Positions 6,785-14,368 of a stretch of 64,000 nucleotides of DNA are shown piece after piece. The stretch's first letter is position 1; each line of letters starts with the position of its first letter. The DNA comes from a virus, in IMG/VR virus record IMGVR_UViG_3300010885_026047, positions 49,640 through 113,639 of that record. One strand, written 5' to 3'. The position numbers and the translations under genes are program-made. Below the pieces are notes generated by a model that was not told the origin of the DNA, did not search any database, and was given only the letters and a program-made list of their open reading frames with translations.

Positions 6785-7113
6785 AATATCTACAGACGCG
6801 GCATTACCCTGCTGTAGACCCTGTACTTAAACACTTATAAACTACCCTGAAGAGAGAGAGTAGTAACTACAGGTAGATGATGTGAGTGAGAGTAGGATTC
6901 GGCACCTACAACAACTTTAGCTATGAACTTGACCCTATCAGTAGCCCAACCGTACTTCAGCCTGTTACAGCATGTACATATGCACTATCCTTCGTGCCGT
7001 TTATTCACTATAACGGAGCATCTGTTGCATCTTGCTTGACCTCACCCACACCACCTATCTATACTACTACCCTTCTATCCTCTACTACAGGTAAAACTAA
7101 CTTAAAACAACTA
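6785..7113. other. Stretch without a confident gene; possible gene remnant
   Basis: No intact minus-strand gene. Reading leftward, protein-like fragments occur in sequence but are broken: ..GEVKQDATDAPL stop, then NGTKDSAYVHAVTG stop, then in another frame LKYGWATDRVKFIAKVVVG ending near 6838. This looks like a decayed gene (or one interrupted by a -1 shift near 6960). An overlapping plus-strand open frame (6886-7215) is Thr/Ser/Cys-rich and probably a shadow. Not called as a gene. Confidence 0.35.
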
Positions 7114-7284
7114 CTAGTTATAGTAAGACCCTTCCTCACCATCCCACTCTTTACAGCAGAGTATCTGATAGTTCGGGTTATTGGCATATGCTTTTGTCCT
7201 TGCTTCAGTATCTGAAGTAGCATTGATAGTAATCCACCAAGGTCTATCTGTGTGATGACACGTAACTTGTAACTTATACAACAT
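7114..7284 (-). CDS. Small hypothetical protein (56 aa)
   Basis: Reading frame starting MLYKLQVTCHHTDRPWWITI and ending GEEGSYYN. It has a convincing protein composition (Trp-Trp, Cys-Cys, acidic tail), unlike the overlapping plus-strand frame. The content suggests a compact, perhaps metal-binding, beta-hairpin protein (C-x-H-H and a C-C pair), but no family is recognised. Confidence 0.55.
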   Translation of the reverse strand: MLYKLQVTCHHTDRPWWITINATSDTEARTKAYANNPNYQILCCKEWDGEEGSYYN

Positions 7285-7585
7285 AACCTAGTAGCCACTG
7301 AAGTAGGCCCACACTATAAACATATGAACTTAAAAACAACTACACACACTACAAGAAACAACAACTATACCCTTCAAACTACTACAGAGATAACCATAAG
7401 CTATACAAAACCACTGCAGAAACACCACAAAACCAACCAATATACCCTGAAGATACACCATAACCCTACAAGAGAGCATAACCATACACCACTCTACCAA
7501 GCTAACAGTAGTACAGATAGCACTATAAGTAGGTCAAAAGGACACCAGTAAGGTCAGTTTGCGACAAAAAAGAGAGAAAATACTG
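7285..7585. other. Stretch without a confident gene
   Basis: Plus strand is very poor in G and rich in A/C. A minus-strand frame of about 51 codons (MVMLSCRVMVYLQGILVGF onward) would be a hydrophobic Cys-rich peptide, and a plus-strand frame of 75 codons is Thr/Asn/His-rich low complexity. Neither has a convincing start region. I leave both uncalled. Confidence 0.4.
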
Positions 7586-7717
7586 TTATGTGGAGTAGTA
7601 TAATACCCTCAAATCCCCTCTTTCACACACAAAGTAGCAGTTATATATCTTCGGTGCCGCAATATGACCTTGAGAGTGGGTGTTTTTTGGTGTCAACCCC
7701 GCTATAGGCGATAACAT
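7586..7717 (-). CDS. Very small hypothetical protein (43 aa)
   Basis: Reading frame MLSPIAGLTPKNTHSQGHIA ... ERGDLRVLYYST. Balanced, protein-like composition, soluble; lies between the 49-residue and 56-residue genes on the same strand, with a hairpin upstream separating it from the former. Confidence limited by size. Confidence 0.4.
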   Translation of the reverse strand: MLSPIAGLTPKNTHSQGHIAAPKIYNCYFVCERGDLRVLYYST

Positions 7718-7768
7718 TTGACCTATAGTAAAACCAGCTTATACGTAACTCACCACAACTTAGAGAAG

Positions 7769-7805
7769 TATAGAGAGCACCCTAACTTGTAGGATACTCT
7801 CTATA
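7769..7805 (-). terminator. Hairpin, probable leftward terminator
   Basis: TATAGAGAG (7769-7777) pairs with CTCTCTATA (7797-7805), with inner CCTA/TAGG pairing. Lies 31 bases past the stop of the 49-residue gene. The leftward tail is TACTTCTCT, only modestly T-rich. Confidence 0.45.
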
Positions 7806-7835
7806 AACTCTTTATACATAACAAGGAATACTACT

Positions 7836-7985
7836 CTATGCTACTTTGAAGTGACCTTTGAACAGTCCTGCTCCAAGTGGTATCATAGTAAAAGAAACAC
7901 TCCTACGATACCTGTTACGGAGCAGTTGGTAAGCAGCTATAAGCTGTACGTAGGTCCTGGCTGAGAACGATATAATCTTTTTCAT
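7836..7985 (-). CDS. Small basic protein (49 aa)
   Basis: Reading frame MKKIISFSARTYVQLIAAYQ ... GAGLFKGHFKVA, rich in Arg/Lys with hydrophobic patches; it could associate with membrane or nucleic acid. The start is well supported by an exact copy of the 14-base leader motif (7987-8000) that precedes two other genes of the block. Function unknown. Confidence 0.6.
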   Translation of the reverse strand: MKKIISFSARTYVQLIAAYQLLRNRYRRSVSFTMIPLGAGLFKGHFKVA

Positions 7986-7986
7986 C

Positions 7987-8000
7987 TTTGGTTGTTTTAG
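7987..8000 (-). promoter_or_regulatory. Leader motif CTAAAACAACCAAA before a start codon
   Basis: Third exact copy of the 14-mer, one base upstream of the ATG at 7985; more than 4 kb from the others, so it is not a local duplication. Confidence 0.5.
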
Positions 8001-8045
8001 ATATGAACTGATGTTTTGTTTGTTAACCTTTAACGATAAGAGTGT

Positions 8046-8074
8046 AGAGAGTTACCCTTAACGGATAACCCTCT
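8046..8074 (-). terminator. Strong hairpin after the 223-residue gene
   Basis: AGAGAGTTACCC (8046-8057) pairs with GGATAACCCTCT (8063-8074) over 12 positions including wobbles, loop of 5. It lies just past the stop at 8088 in the leftward direction. No T-run follows, as is common for hairpins in this genome. Confidence 0.5.
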
Positions 8075-8087
8075 ATCTCTCAACTGT

Positions 8088-8759
8088 TTACGCTACAACA
8101 GGTGCTGCTGAAGTAACGGCTGGTGTAAACGCCTTGTTACGTGCAAACCATGCATCAGACAGCTGCTGTTTGTTGTCATGTGCTACATAGCTGTCCATAG
8201 CTTCGGGCTTATAAACACCGTTGTTGTTGGCAAAATGTGCCATAACCCTACGATATATCGGAGTTGCTACTGCCTCACCCTGGGCATTTGGTTCATACTT
8301 CAGCAACTGGATACCGTCTGGTGTCTTCTTCAGGTCACGACCTGGGTTAGTCTTGCTGAAAGGTATCGTACTTTCATGTACACATACCCGAACACGTTTA
8401 ACGGGTTCACCTACCTTAGCACCTAACAGTACCAAACGGGTTTCGATATCATCCCCGTCATCACCAAACACATTGGTATATACCGGAACAGGTTTCCCGC
8501 TGTCCGATAAATCCATAACACCAAGCCGCATAAATGCAACTTCTTTACCATTTGTACCCGGTTGGATACGTGCACCATTACCCTGTACTGGAGTCCATGC
8601 TCCTGAAGGGTCTTCCACAAACTCCGGTAACAGGATTACTGCACCGTCACCATACATAGCCGTCTTCTCTGCAAGATACCTGCGGATGGCTGAACGGTTA
8701 GCCTTTAACTGTGTGTCACTAAGTGACTGTCTTGCTGCAACATTAGCTGCTGTGCTCAT
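8088..8759 (-). CDS. Conserved-looking hypothetical protein (223 aa)
   Basis: Not recognised with certainty. Soluble; an N-terminal helical part (AARQSLSDTQLKANRSAIRR), then strand-rich segments (RLVLLGAKVGEPVKRVRVCV) and an Ala/Pro/Val-rich tail. Size, position near replication genes and good codon bias would suit an abundant DNA-binding protein such as an SSB, but no motif proves that. The leader TAAAAACAATTCTT before the ATG is nearly identical to that of the gene starting at 9408. Opposite-strand frames of up to 291 codons here are judged shadows. Confidence 0.65.
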   Translation of the reverse strand: MSTAANVAARQSLSDTQLKANRSAIRRYLAEKTAMYGDGAVILLPEFVEDPSGAWTPVQGNGARIQPGTNGKEVAFMRLGVMDLSDSGKPVPVYTNVFGDDGDDIETRLVLLGAKVGEPVKRVRVCVHESTIPFSKTNPGRDLKKTPDGIQLLKYEPNAQGEAVATPIYRRVMAHFANNNGVYKPEAMDSYVAHDNKQQLSDAWFARNKAFTPAVTSAAPVVA

Positions 8760-8826
8760 AAGAATTGTTTTTAGTATAAAAGAAATGCCTACTCTGTTAC
8801 AGGTTTTCGGCTTACCCTGTTTATCT

Positions 8827-9171
8827 TTAACCAGCTATATGGGCTATCCAGTTATTGATGGCTCTGGACATGCTGATGTTATCAGTAGCCTTAGCTTGGA
8901 TTTCCTCTATGGACATAACTGTGACATCACCATATGTCTGGATGGAATTGTTCGGATTACTGGTATACACATCAACAATACCATTCTCACCATAGTACTC
9001 ATCACACAACTGTTGTACAACAAACTCATTGTTATATGTATAATACTGGATACTACCATAACACCTAAGGCATGTGAGGTAGATGTAACCGTCTGATGAT
9101 TTCTCTAACTGGTTACGTAGATTGGCTACAAGTGCTGAAGCCTTTTTATACTGCTGGATTAACTCTTTCAT
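8827..9171 (-). CDS. Hypothetical protein (114 aa)
   Basis: An N-terminal coiled helix (KELIQQYKKASALVANLRNQ), then a Cys/Tyr-rich part (TCLRCYGSIQYYTY), perhaps half of a zinc-binding site, and a C-terminal helix. It uses AAT and ATT codons that most of this phage avoids, so the segment 8.8-9.4 kb may have been acquired separately. No family recognised. Confidence 0.55.
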   Translation of the reverse strand: MKELIQQYKKASALVANLRNQLEKSSDGYIYLTCLRCYGSIQYYTYNNEFVVQQLCDEYYGENGIVDVYTSNPNNSIQTYGDVTVMSIEEIQAKATDNISMSRAINNWIAHIAG

Positions 9172-9204
9172 TGCTGATATATATTTAGAAGATGAGGAAT
9201 AGAT

Positions 9205-9408
9205 TTAATGTGCTGCAAGCATTGCTATATCAGCATGGTGATTACACATGGCATAGCTACCAATATACTGTACTGCTGGATTAGGACAATCCATTTGGCA
9301 TTTGCATACAGGTATTGCCTCTGACCAGTCTAACAGGTTATCAGTAGACAGTTGTTCATTAGCCATTTGGCTCAATGTTTGCTTTTCAGATGAAGTGAAG
9401 CCTTCCAT
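9205..9408 (-). CDS. Small Cys/His-rich protein (67 aa)
   Basis: Residues about 34-58 carry C-K-C-x3-C-P and, later, C-N-H-H, a plausible single zinc site. Starts MEGFTSSEKQTLSQMANEQL. First gene of the leftward block, with the TAAAAACAATACTT leader shared with the 223-residue gene. Function unknown; a small regulator would fit the position next to a divergent promoter region. Confidence 0.55.
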   Translation of the reverse strand: MEGFTSSEKQTLSQMANEQLSTDNLLDWSEAIPVCKCQMDCPNPAVQYIGSYAMCNHHADIAMLAAH

Positions 9409-9446
9409 AAGTATTGTTTTTAAGATGTTAACAATGGTTTAACTAC

Positions 9447-9495
9447 CGGGGTTCCCCCGCTTTTGGTAAATGAACATGAAACGAGTAGGGTACTC
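9447..9495. other. Two compact hairpins in the divergent intergenic region
   Basis: CGGGG/CCCCG with a 3-base loop (9447-9459, followed by CTTTT) and GAGTA/TACTC with a 3-base loop (9483-9495). They lie between the leftward gene starting at 9408 and the rightward gene at 9587 and may insulate the two units. Confidence 0.4.
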
Positions 9496-9572
9496 CTAAC
9501 CACTCACGAACACAAACAAAAAATAGCCAGGAAGTTTTTGGGGAAAAAGTTTTTATATGTGAACTCTGTTTG

Positions 9573-9580
9573 TATCTTTG
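9573..9580 (+). promoter_or_regulatory. -7 element TATCTTTG
   Basis: Matches TAnnTTTG and ends six bases before the ATG at 9587, so the transcript would be leaderless or nearly so. No clear -33 TTTG at the usual distance. Confidence 0.55.
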
Positions 9581-9586
9581 TGTTAT

Positions 9587-9976
9587 ATGACTATAGATGA
9601 GAGGTTAGCTATACAGATAGAGTTACCGTTGTTTAGTCTGAAGTATGACAAGATAGCTGAACCTCTTATACATAGTTTAGAACTACATAGTACGTATCTG
9701 ATTTATGACTTTGAAGCTTACATGGATAAGTTCCCTGATGATGAAGATGAGTCTAAGGGATGGGTAGTACCAAAGGAGGGGGTTTATCAGAAGATACGTC
9801 TGCAGGTTAGAAAAGATCGTATCTGTTCCATGGAGAGTTCTTGGATAGAGGATAGTCAGATGTGGACACTTGTTATAACTTACCTATCTACAGACGAACA
9901 TATACGGATAAAGTTCAATACTGAGAAAGAGCTGAGAGAAGTGGAACTGAAACTATCAGAGTGGTTGTTTTCTTAG
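9587..9976 (+). CDS. Hypothetical protein (129 aa)
   Basis: Not recognised. Acidic, soluble, with a central DDEDESKG loop and a C-terminal amphipathic helix (TEKELREVELKLSEWLF). The ATG at 9587 is preferred over an upstream TTG because the TTG lies within the -7 promoter box. Flanked downstream by a convergent gene on the other strand. Confidence 0.6.
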   Translation: MTIDERLAIQIELPLFSLKYDKIAEPLIHSLELHSTYLIYDFEAYMDKFPDDEDESKGWVVPKEGVYQKIRLQVRKDRICSMESSWIEDSQMWTLVITYLSTDEHIRIKFNTEKELREVELKLSEWLFS

Positions 9977-9985
9977 CAGAGAGTA

Positions 9986-10693
9986 TCACAAAGGACTTAC
10001 ACATAGTTCTCTCATCAAGTCTGCTATATGTTTAGCCATACGGTGATAGTGGAACTTATCAAAACGAACTAAGTTGATATCGTTATCTACACAGAACTTA
10101 GTCTTGATCTTGTCTACTTCTTTCCTATCAGGCCTGTCGTGGTAGAAGCTGTCGTACTCAACTATGGTGTTGTGATCTGGCAACCAGAAGTCAAAGCGAC
10201 CCCAACCACCTGTAGAGAGCCGGAGACCTGGAAAGCTTATCTCTCTTTCCCACTTGATATCATACTTCTGCAGTTCATCTATGATCATCTGTTCAGGTAC
10301 AGAAGGTTTGAGTGTATCTCCAAAGTTACTATCAAACCACTGCAGATCAGGACGAGGTCTGTACTTGTTATCTGGTAGCTTTTTCCACACTGTAGTTGTG
10401 CAACCTAAGAACTCATCTATCTGTTCGTGTATAGCTTTCTTGTACTCGTAAGAGGTCTTGTCTACAGGTGGTGCAGGTTTAGACAACTTCACTACGGGTT
10501 CCTGAAAAGTAGCTTTAACCGGAGTTTTCAGAGACCTATCTACCTCATGTGGTTTAAGTAACCATATAAGAAAACAAACTACTGCAAGAACAACTATACC
10601 CATAGCACACAAGATACAACAACACTTCCATCTGTGCAAGTGGTAGAGCGAACTTTTTTCACGGTATAGTTTTTGTACAACTACTCTAAACAC
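9986..10693 (-). CDS. Membrane-anchored PD-(D/E)XK / Vsr-like nuclease (235 aa)
   Basis: An N-terminal basic Cys-rich segment and one transmembrane helix (about 27-46, CILCAMGIVVLAVVCFLIWL) are followed by a Pro-rich linker and a nuclease-like domain (about 130-230). That domain has EQMIIDEL (E134), RFDFWLPD (D168), TIVEYD (E179, D181), D-K-I-K-T-K-F and LVRFDKF, the layout of Vsr-like/PD-(D/E)XK phage nucleases. The domain would face the cytoplasm if the N-terminus is outside. It stands alone on the minus strand between rightward genes, like an accessory (moron) gene. A role in cutting DNA at the membrane, for example excluding superinfecting phage, is inference. Confidence 0.7.
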   Translation of the reverse strand: MFRVVVQKLYREKSSLYHLHRWKCCCILCAMGIVVLAVVCFLIWLLKPHEVDRSLKTPVKATFQEPVVKLSKPAPPVDKTSYEYKKAIHEQIDEFLGCTTTVWKKLPDNKYRPRPDLQWFDSNFGDTLKPSVPEQMIIDELQKYDIKWEREISFPGLRLSTGGWGRFDFWLPDHNTIVEYDSFYHDRPDRKEVDKIKTKFCVDNDINLVRFDKFHYHRMAKHIADLMRELCVSPL

Positions 10694-10698
10694 TCTTT

Positions 10699-10887
10699 AT
10701 GTCTGTACTTACACTTATCCTCGTTATAGTTCTTGTTGGTGTCCTTCTGTGGGCAATAAACCGCTTTATACCTATGGATGCTACTATCAAGAACATCTTG
10801 TACTTTGTAGTCGTCCTTGTTCTGATACTTTGGTTACTCCAGGCTTTTGGTGTACTGGGAACTTTAGGTTCTGTACGGATCAGGTAA
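10699..10887 (+). CDS. Small two-helix membrane protein (62 aa)
   Basis: Two transmembrane helices (about 4-22 and 32-51) joined by a short loop NRFIPMDATIKN. The pattern GVLLWAINRFIPMD...IK is one I recognise from many phage and bacterial small membrane proteins annotated as hypothetical or holin-like. No lysis gene lies next to it. Starts 5 bases from the start of the divergent nuclease gene. Confidence 0.65.
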   Translation: MSVLTLILVIVLVGVLLWAINRFIPMDATIKNILYFVVVLVLILWLLQAFGVLGTLGSVRIR

Positions 10888-10896
10888 CATAAACTT

Positions 10897-10930
10897 TTTG
10901 TTGGTAGTGTTACTTTACTTTGTATCTTTG
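10897..10930 (+). promoter_or_regulatory. Promoter, TTTG-N22-TATCTTTG
   Basis: TTTG at 10897-10900 and TATCTTTG at 10923-10930. The ATG of the next gene is only four bases beyond the -7 box, so the message would be leaderless. Confidence 0.6.
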
Positions 10931-10934
10931 ACCC

Positions 10935-11198
10935 ATGCAGATAAATTTAACTAACATACTGCTCTTCTCTATAGCTGGAACACTGGGTTATATAGCTTAC
11001 TTACGTCACCACTCAAACAAACATAAAATGGCAACTTTTACAGACATCACTACAGCACTTGGTAACCTTACAACAGCAGTTAACGGAGCTACTGCAGCTT
11101 TGACAGGCTCTATCACTCCTGCACAGGGAGATCAGATCGTAACGGCTATAACTGACGCTACGACTACACTGAACGCAGCAGTTACTCCTGCACCTTAA
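10935..11198 (+). CDS. Small Ala/Thr-rich protein with N-terminal membrane helix (87 aa)
   Basis: A hydrophobic segment at about 6-23 (TNILLFSIAGTLGYIAYL) is followed by a Thr/Ala-rich helical repeat-like tail (TTALGNLTTAVNGATAALTG). An internal ATG at 11028 would give a soluble 56-residue form. The ATG at 10935 sits directly at the predicted transcription start. A terminator follows. Small structural or tape-like protein is possible; not recognised. Confidence 0.55.
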   Translation: MQINLTNILLFSIAGTLGYIAYLRHHSNKHKMATFTDITTALGNLTTAVNGATAALTGSITPAQGDQIVTAITDATTTLNAAVTPAP

Positions 11199-11226
11199 AC
11201 GTTTTCTCATAGGCTACACACATCAA

Positions 11227-11249
11227 CCTCAGTCTCTACTGGGGTTTTT
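11227..11249 (+). terminator. Intrinsic terminator
   Basis: CCTCAGT (11227-11233) pairs with ACTGGGG (11238-11244), loop CTCT, then TTTTT. Separates the 87-residue gene from the fibre gene. Confidence 0.65.
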
Positions 11250-11274
11250 GGTTTTTATCTCCTAACTTTGTCTG

Positions 11275-14200
11275 ATGTCTTTTCAACTGCTTGGTGTCTG
11301 GAACGCACAAACCAACTTGACCTCTACCGGTATACACCTTGCTGACGGTACTGGTACTACTGGAGACTGCTATACCTGCTGGACAAGTGGTACACAGAAC
11401 CTTGGACATGGGTTCTTTAACTATCAGCAAGGGCAAGTTATCTTATATACAAACGGTCAGTGGGTATGGCCTGGTTCTAACGGAGAGATAGACTTCTCTC
11501 TTATCTTTCCAACCTTTACTTTAGCCGGAACCTGGAACCCGAACACAAACACAACATCTCTTGGAACACATCTTACTGCAGGAGTTGGTACTGCTGGTAC
11601 TGTCTACACAGTTTCTACACCTGGTATCTGTGATCTTGGTTGGGGGCCTTTTAACTGGGCTACCGGGTTTAACGTTGTGTACAGTAACGGTAAGTGGTTG
11701 TGGATAGGTAAAGATCTTGTTTGTAACTATGGTAACACATCCGGTGGAACTGGTGGTGGGACCGGAACAGTTACTTACGTGAACATCCAAACATCTGGTT
11801 CTGGCCTATCTGTATCTGGTGGACCTGTAACATCTTCTGGAACTTTCCTACTGCAGAACACATTACCTGATCGTACTGTAGTACTCAACCAAGGTCCTGG
11901 TATATCTGTTACTGGTACTTACCCAAACTTTACAGTTTCTACTTCTGGTAGTACAAGCCAGACATCTGGTACTGTAACCTCTTTCAACACATCTGGTCTA
12001 TCCACACTCTTCACCACAAGTGTCAGTAACCCAACTACAACTCCATACCTTACCTTCTCACCTATAGCTGAGAACCAGAACTTGTTCTTTGCCAGTCCTA
12101 ATGGTTCTTCTGGCATACCCTTGTGGAGAGCTTTAACAGTCAACGACTTTAACAGTGGTACAAGTGCAAACGCTACAACTTTCTGGCGTGGGGACGGAAC
12201 CTGGGCAACTCCTTCCAGTACTACTTATACTGGTACATCAGGTGTAACTGTATCTGGTACATCCATCTACCTGGCACCTATAGCAGCTAACTCTGTACTA
12301 GCTAATGTTGGTTCCGGTTCAGGTTCGCCATTTAGTGCCCTGTCTTACTCTGCTGTAAGTGCTGTAAACAGTCTTGTATATAGAGACGCTAACCAAAATG
12401 CCTTTGCCAATAACTTTACATCTAAGGGAACTAATGTTGTATCTGCAGGAAGTACTACTATACTTACAGCAGCATCTACCCGGTTACAAAATCTCACAGG
12501 TTCAGCTAACCAGACATTTCAACTACCAGATGCAACAACACTGTCCATAGGGGCAAGGTTCACTTTCAACAATAACAGTACAGGTGTTCTAACAGTAACT
12601 AATAATGGAGGTATTACCATAGCGACTTGTCCTGCAGGAGGTGCTATAGAAGTTTTTGAGATAGCAGCATCTACACCAAATGGAGCATGGGACTATCACT
12701 TCTATATACCTGCCAATGTACAATGGGGTACAACTGCTCTTATCTATTCTGGTCCTATAACAGCTACAAAGTTTGTTACATCTGGAGGTACTTCCTCTCA
12801 GTTTGTAAAAGGGGATGGTACTCTTGACAGTACTATATATAGTACTACATCAGGTACAGTTACTTCTGTAAGTTTACTCTTACCAAGTTCTGTGTTCTCT
12901 ATATCCGGATCACCTGTTACTTCTTCAGGTACACTTACTGGAACACTTCAGACACAAACAGCAAACACTTTTTTTGCAGGACCTGTCAGTGGTTCTACAG
13001 CACAACCTACCTTTAGAGCTATAGTTGCTGGAGATCTTCCTTCCAGTACTGGAACAGTTGCCAGTTTCTCATCTGGTAATCTTGTACCTTTATTTACTAC
13101 AACTATAGCAAATCCTACTACAAACCCTGCACTTACTTTCAATCTTTCTTCTGCAGGAGCTAAGACTATCTTTGGTAACCAAACATCTGCCAGTACAACA
13201 CCTTCTTTCTTTATACCTATCTTAGCTGTGGGTCCTTTTGGTTCTGAAGGAGCAACAACGCAGGTACTACACGGTAATCCAAGTGGTAACCTATCTTGGT
13301 CCCAGGTCAACCTTGCTGCAGATGTTACTGGAAACTTACCTGTTACAAACCTTAACTCTGGCAGTAGTGCGGGAGCTACAACGTTCTGGAGAGGTGATGG
13401 TATATGGGCACAAACATCAGGTTCATCTATAACTCCTGGAGGATCATCTACACAGGTTCAGTATAACAATGCGGGTACTTTTGGAGGAGCTGCTCTAACT
13501 AACATTGCTACGGACGGCAATCTGTCCTTAGTTAGTACTTCCGGAGCTACAAATGCTATATCAGGATCACTAAAAGTATATAGTAATAACCAAACAGGAA
13601 TAGATGAGCTGCATGTAGTACCGTCTATAGGAATAGAAAGTATACTGCAAAACTCTTTAGGGCAAAATCAATGGGGTAGTTGGGATCTTAGTGGAGTAGT
13701 TACCACTGCTACACAAGGAGGTATATACAATCAGGCATTAGGATTTTCAGGAACACCAGTAGCTTCTACGAGAACTTATGATTCTACTAATCTTGTTCCT
13801 AATCATATGTACTTGAAATATCCTACGGGTTCAGGAAATAATTCTCAAGCAGAGTTATATTTTAGTTCTACTGCCAGGGCATCAATGATTGGTAATAATA
13901 CATATGGAGGTGGTTCAAAATGGGTTGGTAAATTTAACCTTCCACAATATACTTCTGCTAATAGAGTGTTTGTAGGATACGCATCTTCTGCTAGTGCATT
14001 AGGAACAACAGTTGACCCTTCCACATATACCAACATAATTGGTGTTGGTAAGGATGTTGCAGATACTACTTTACAGATAATGTTTAACGGTAGTGCAGGT
14101 ACAGCTACAAAAGTAAATACGGGAATAACACCAACTGCTAATGATGAATATAGAGTTACAATAATAATTTTACCTTCTGGTACAACATCCTATGTAACAC

Positions 14201-14367
14201 TAGAAAGATTTACAAAGTCAGCTGTGACAACATTTAGTTCATCAAACTCTGCTAAGATGCCGGCAGCAGGTACTCTAATGTACTTTCACATGGCTGTAAA
14301 TTCAGGTTCTGCATCTGTTGGTGTAACATCAATAGGTATTCTCCACATATTTGAAGAAATTTATTAA
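11275..14367 (+). CDS. Large receptor-binding / tail fibre protein (1030 aa)
   Basis: Two N-terminal repeats of about 70 residues, each starting with a GxWNxxTN-like pattern (GVWNAQTNLTS at about 7 and GTWNPNTNTTS at about 84), are followed by many Thr/Ser/Gly-rich fibre repeats. Those have the TVTSFNTSGLSTLFTT-type signature and the TTFWRGDGTWA motif (repeated near 299 and 702), known from phage fibre shafts. The C-terminal part (about 790-1030) is a globular beta-rich tip. Codon use changes: the first third avoids ATT/AAT, whereas from roughly 12.3 kb, and strongly after 13.5 kb, AAT and ATT are common, so the tip was probably exchanged recently. Confidence 0.8.
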   Translation: MSFQLLGVWNAQTNLTSTGIHLADGTGTTGDCYTCWTSGTQNLGHGFFNYQQGQVILYTNGQWVWPGSNGEIDFSLIFPTFTLAGTWNPNTNTTSLGTHLTAGVGTAGTVYTVSTPGICDLGWGPFNWATGFNVVYSNGKWLWIGKDLVCNYGNTSGGTGGGTGTVTYVNIQTSGSGLSVSGGPVTSSGTFLLQNTLPDRTVVLNQGPGISVTGTYPNFTVSTSGSTSQTSGTVTSFNTSGLSTLFTTSVSNPTTTPYLTFSPIAENQNLFFASPNGSSGIPLWRALTVNDFNSGTSANATTFWRGDGTWATPSSTTYTGTSGVTVSGTSIYLAPIAANSVLANVGSGSGSPFSALSYSAVSAVNSLVYRDANQNAFANNFTSKGTNVVSAGSTTILTAASTRLQNLTGSANQTFQLPDATTLSIGARFTFNNNSTGVLTVTNNGGITIATCPAGGAIEVFEIAASTPNGAWDYHFYIPANVQWGTTALIYSGPITATKFVTSGGTSSQFVKGDGTLDSTIYSTTSGTVTSVSLLLPSSVFSISGSPVTSSGTLTGTLQTQTANTFFAGPVSGSTAQPTFRAIVAGDLPSSTGTVASFSSGNLVPLFTTTIANPTTNPALTFNLSSAGAKTIFGNQTSASTTPSFFIPILAVGPFGSEGATTQVLHGNPSGNLSWSQVNLAADVTGNLPVTNLNSGSSAGATTFWRGDGIWAQTSGSSITPGGSSTQVQYNNAGTFGGAALTNIATDGNLSLVSTSGATNAISGSLKVYSNNQTGIDELHVVPSIGIESILQNSLGQNQWGSWDLSGVVTTATQGGIYNQALGFSGTPVASTRTYDSTNLVPNHMYLKYPTGSGNNSQAELYFSSTARASMIGNNTYGGGSKWVGKFNLPQYTSANRVFVGYASSASALGTTVDPSTYTNIIGVGKDVADTTLQIMFNGSAGTATKVNTGITPTANDEYRVTIIILPSGTTSYVTLERFTKSAVTTFSSSNSAKMPAAGTLMYFHMAVNSGSASVGVTSIGILHIFEEIY

Positions 14368-14368
14368 T

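Noticed and set aside
6886-7215. Plus-strand open frame of 109 codons
   Set aside because: Overlaps a more convincing 56-residue minus-strand gene; Ser/Thr/Cys-rich and without leader or promoter.
7324-7551. Plus-strand open frame of 75 codons rich in Thr, Asn, His
   Set aside because: Low-complexity reading of a G-poor stretch; no start signal and strand opposite to all neighbours.
6785-8087. Possible tRNA or small RNA genes in the gene-poor stretch
   Set aside because: I looked for cloverleaf arms and GTTC-type T-loops here and in the other gaps and found none that could be completed; a covariance-model scan would be decisive.
8221-9096. Long plus-strand open frame (291 codons) opposite three minus-strand genes
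   Set aside because: Its composition (Ser/Thr/Cys/Ile-rich, no family) is that of an antisense shadow, while the minus-strand genes have leaders, sensible starts and protein-like sequences.
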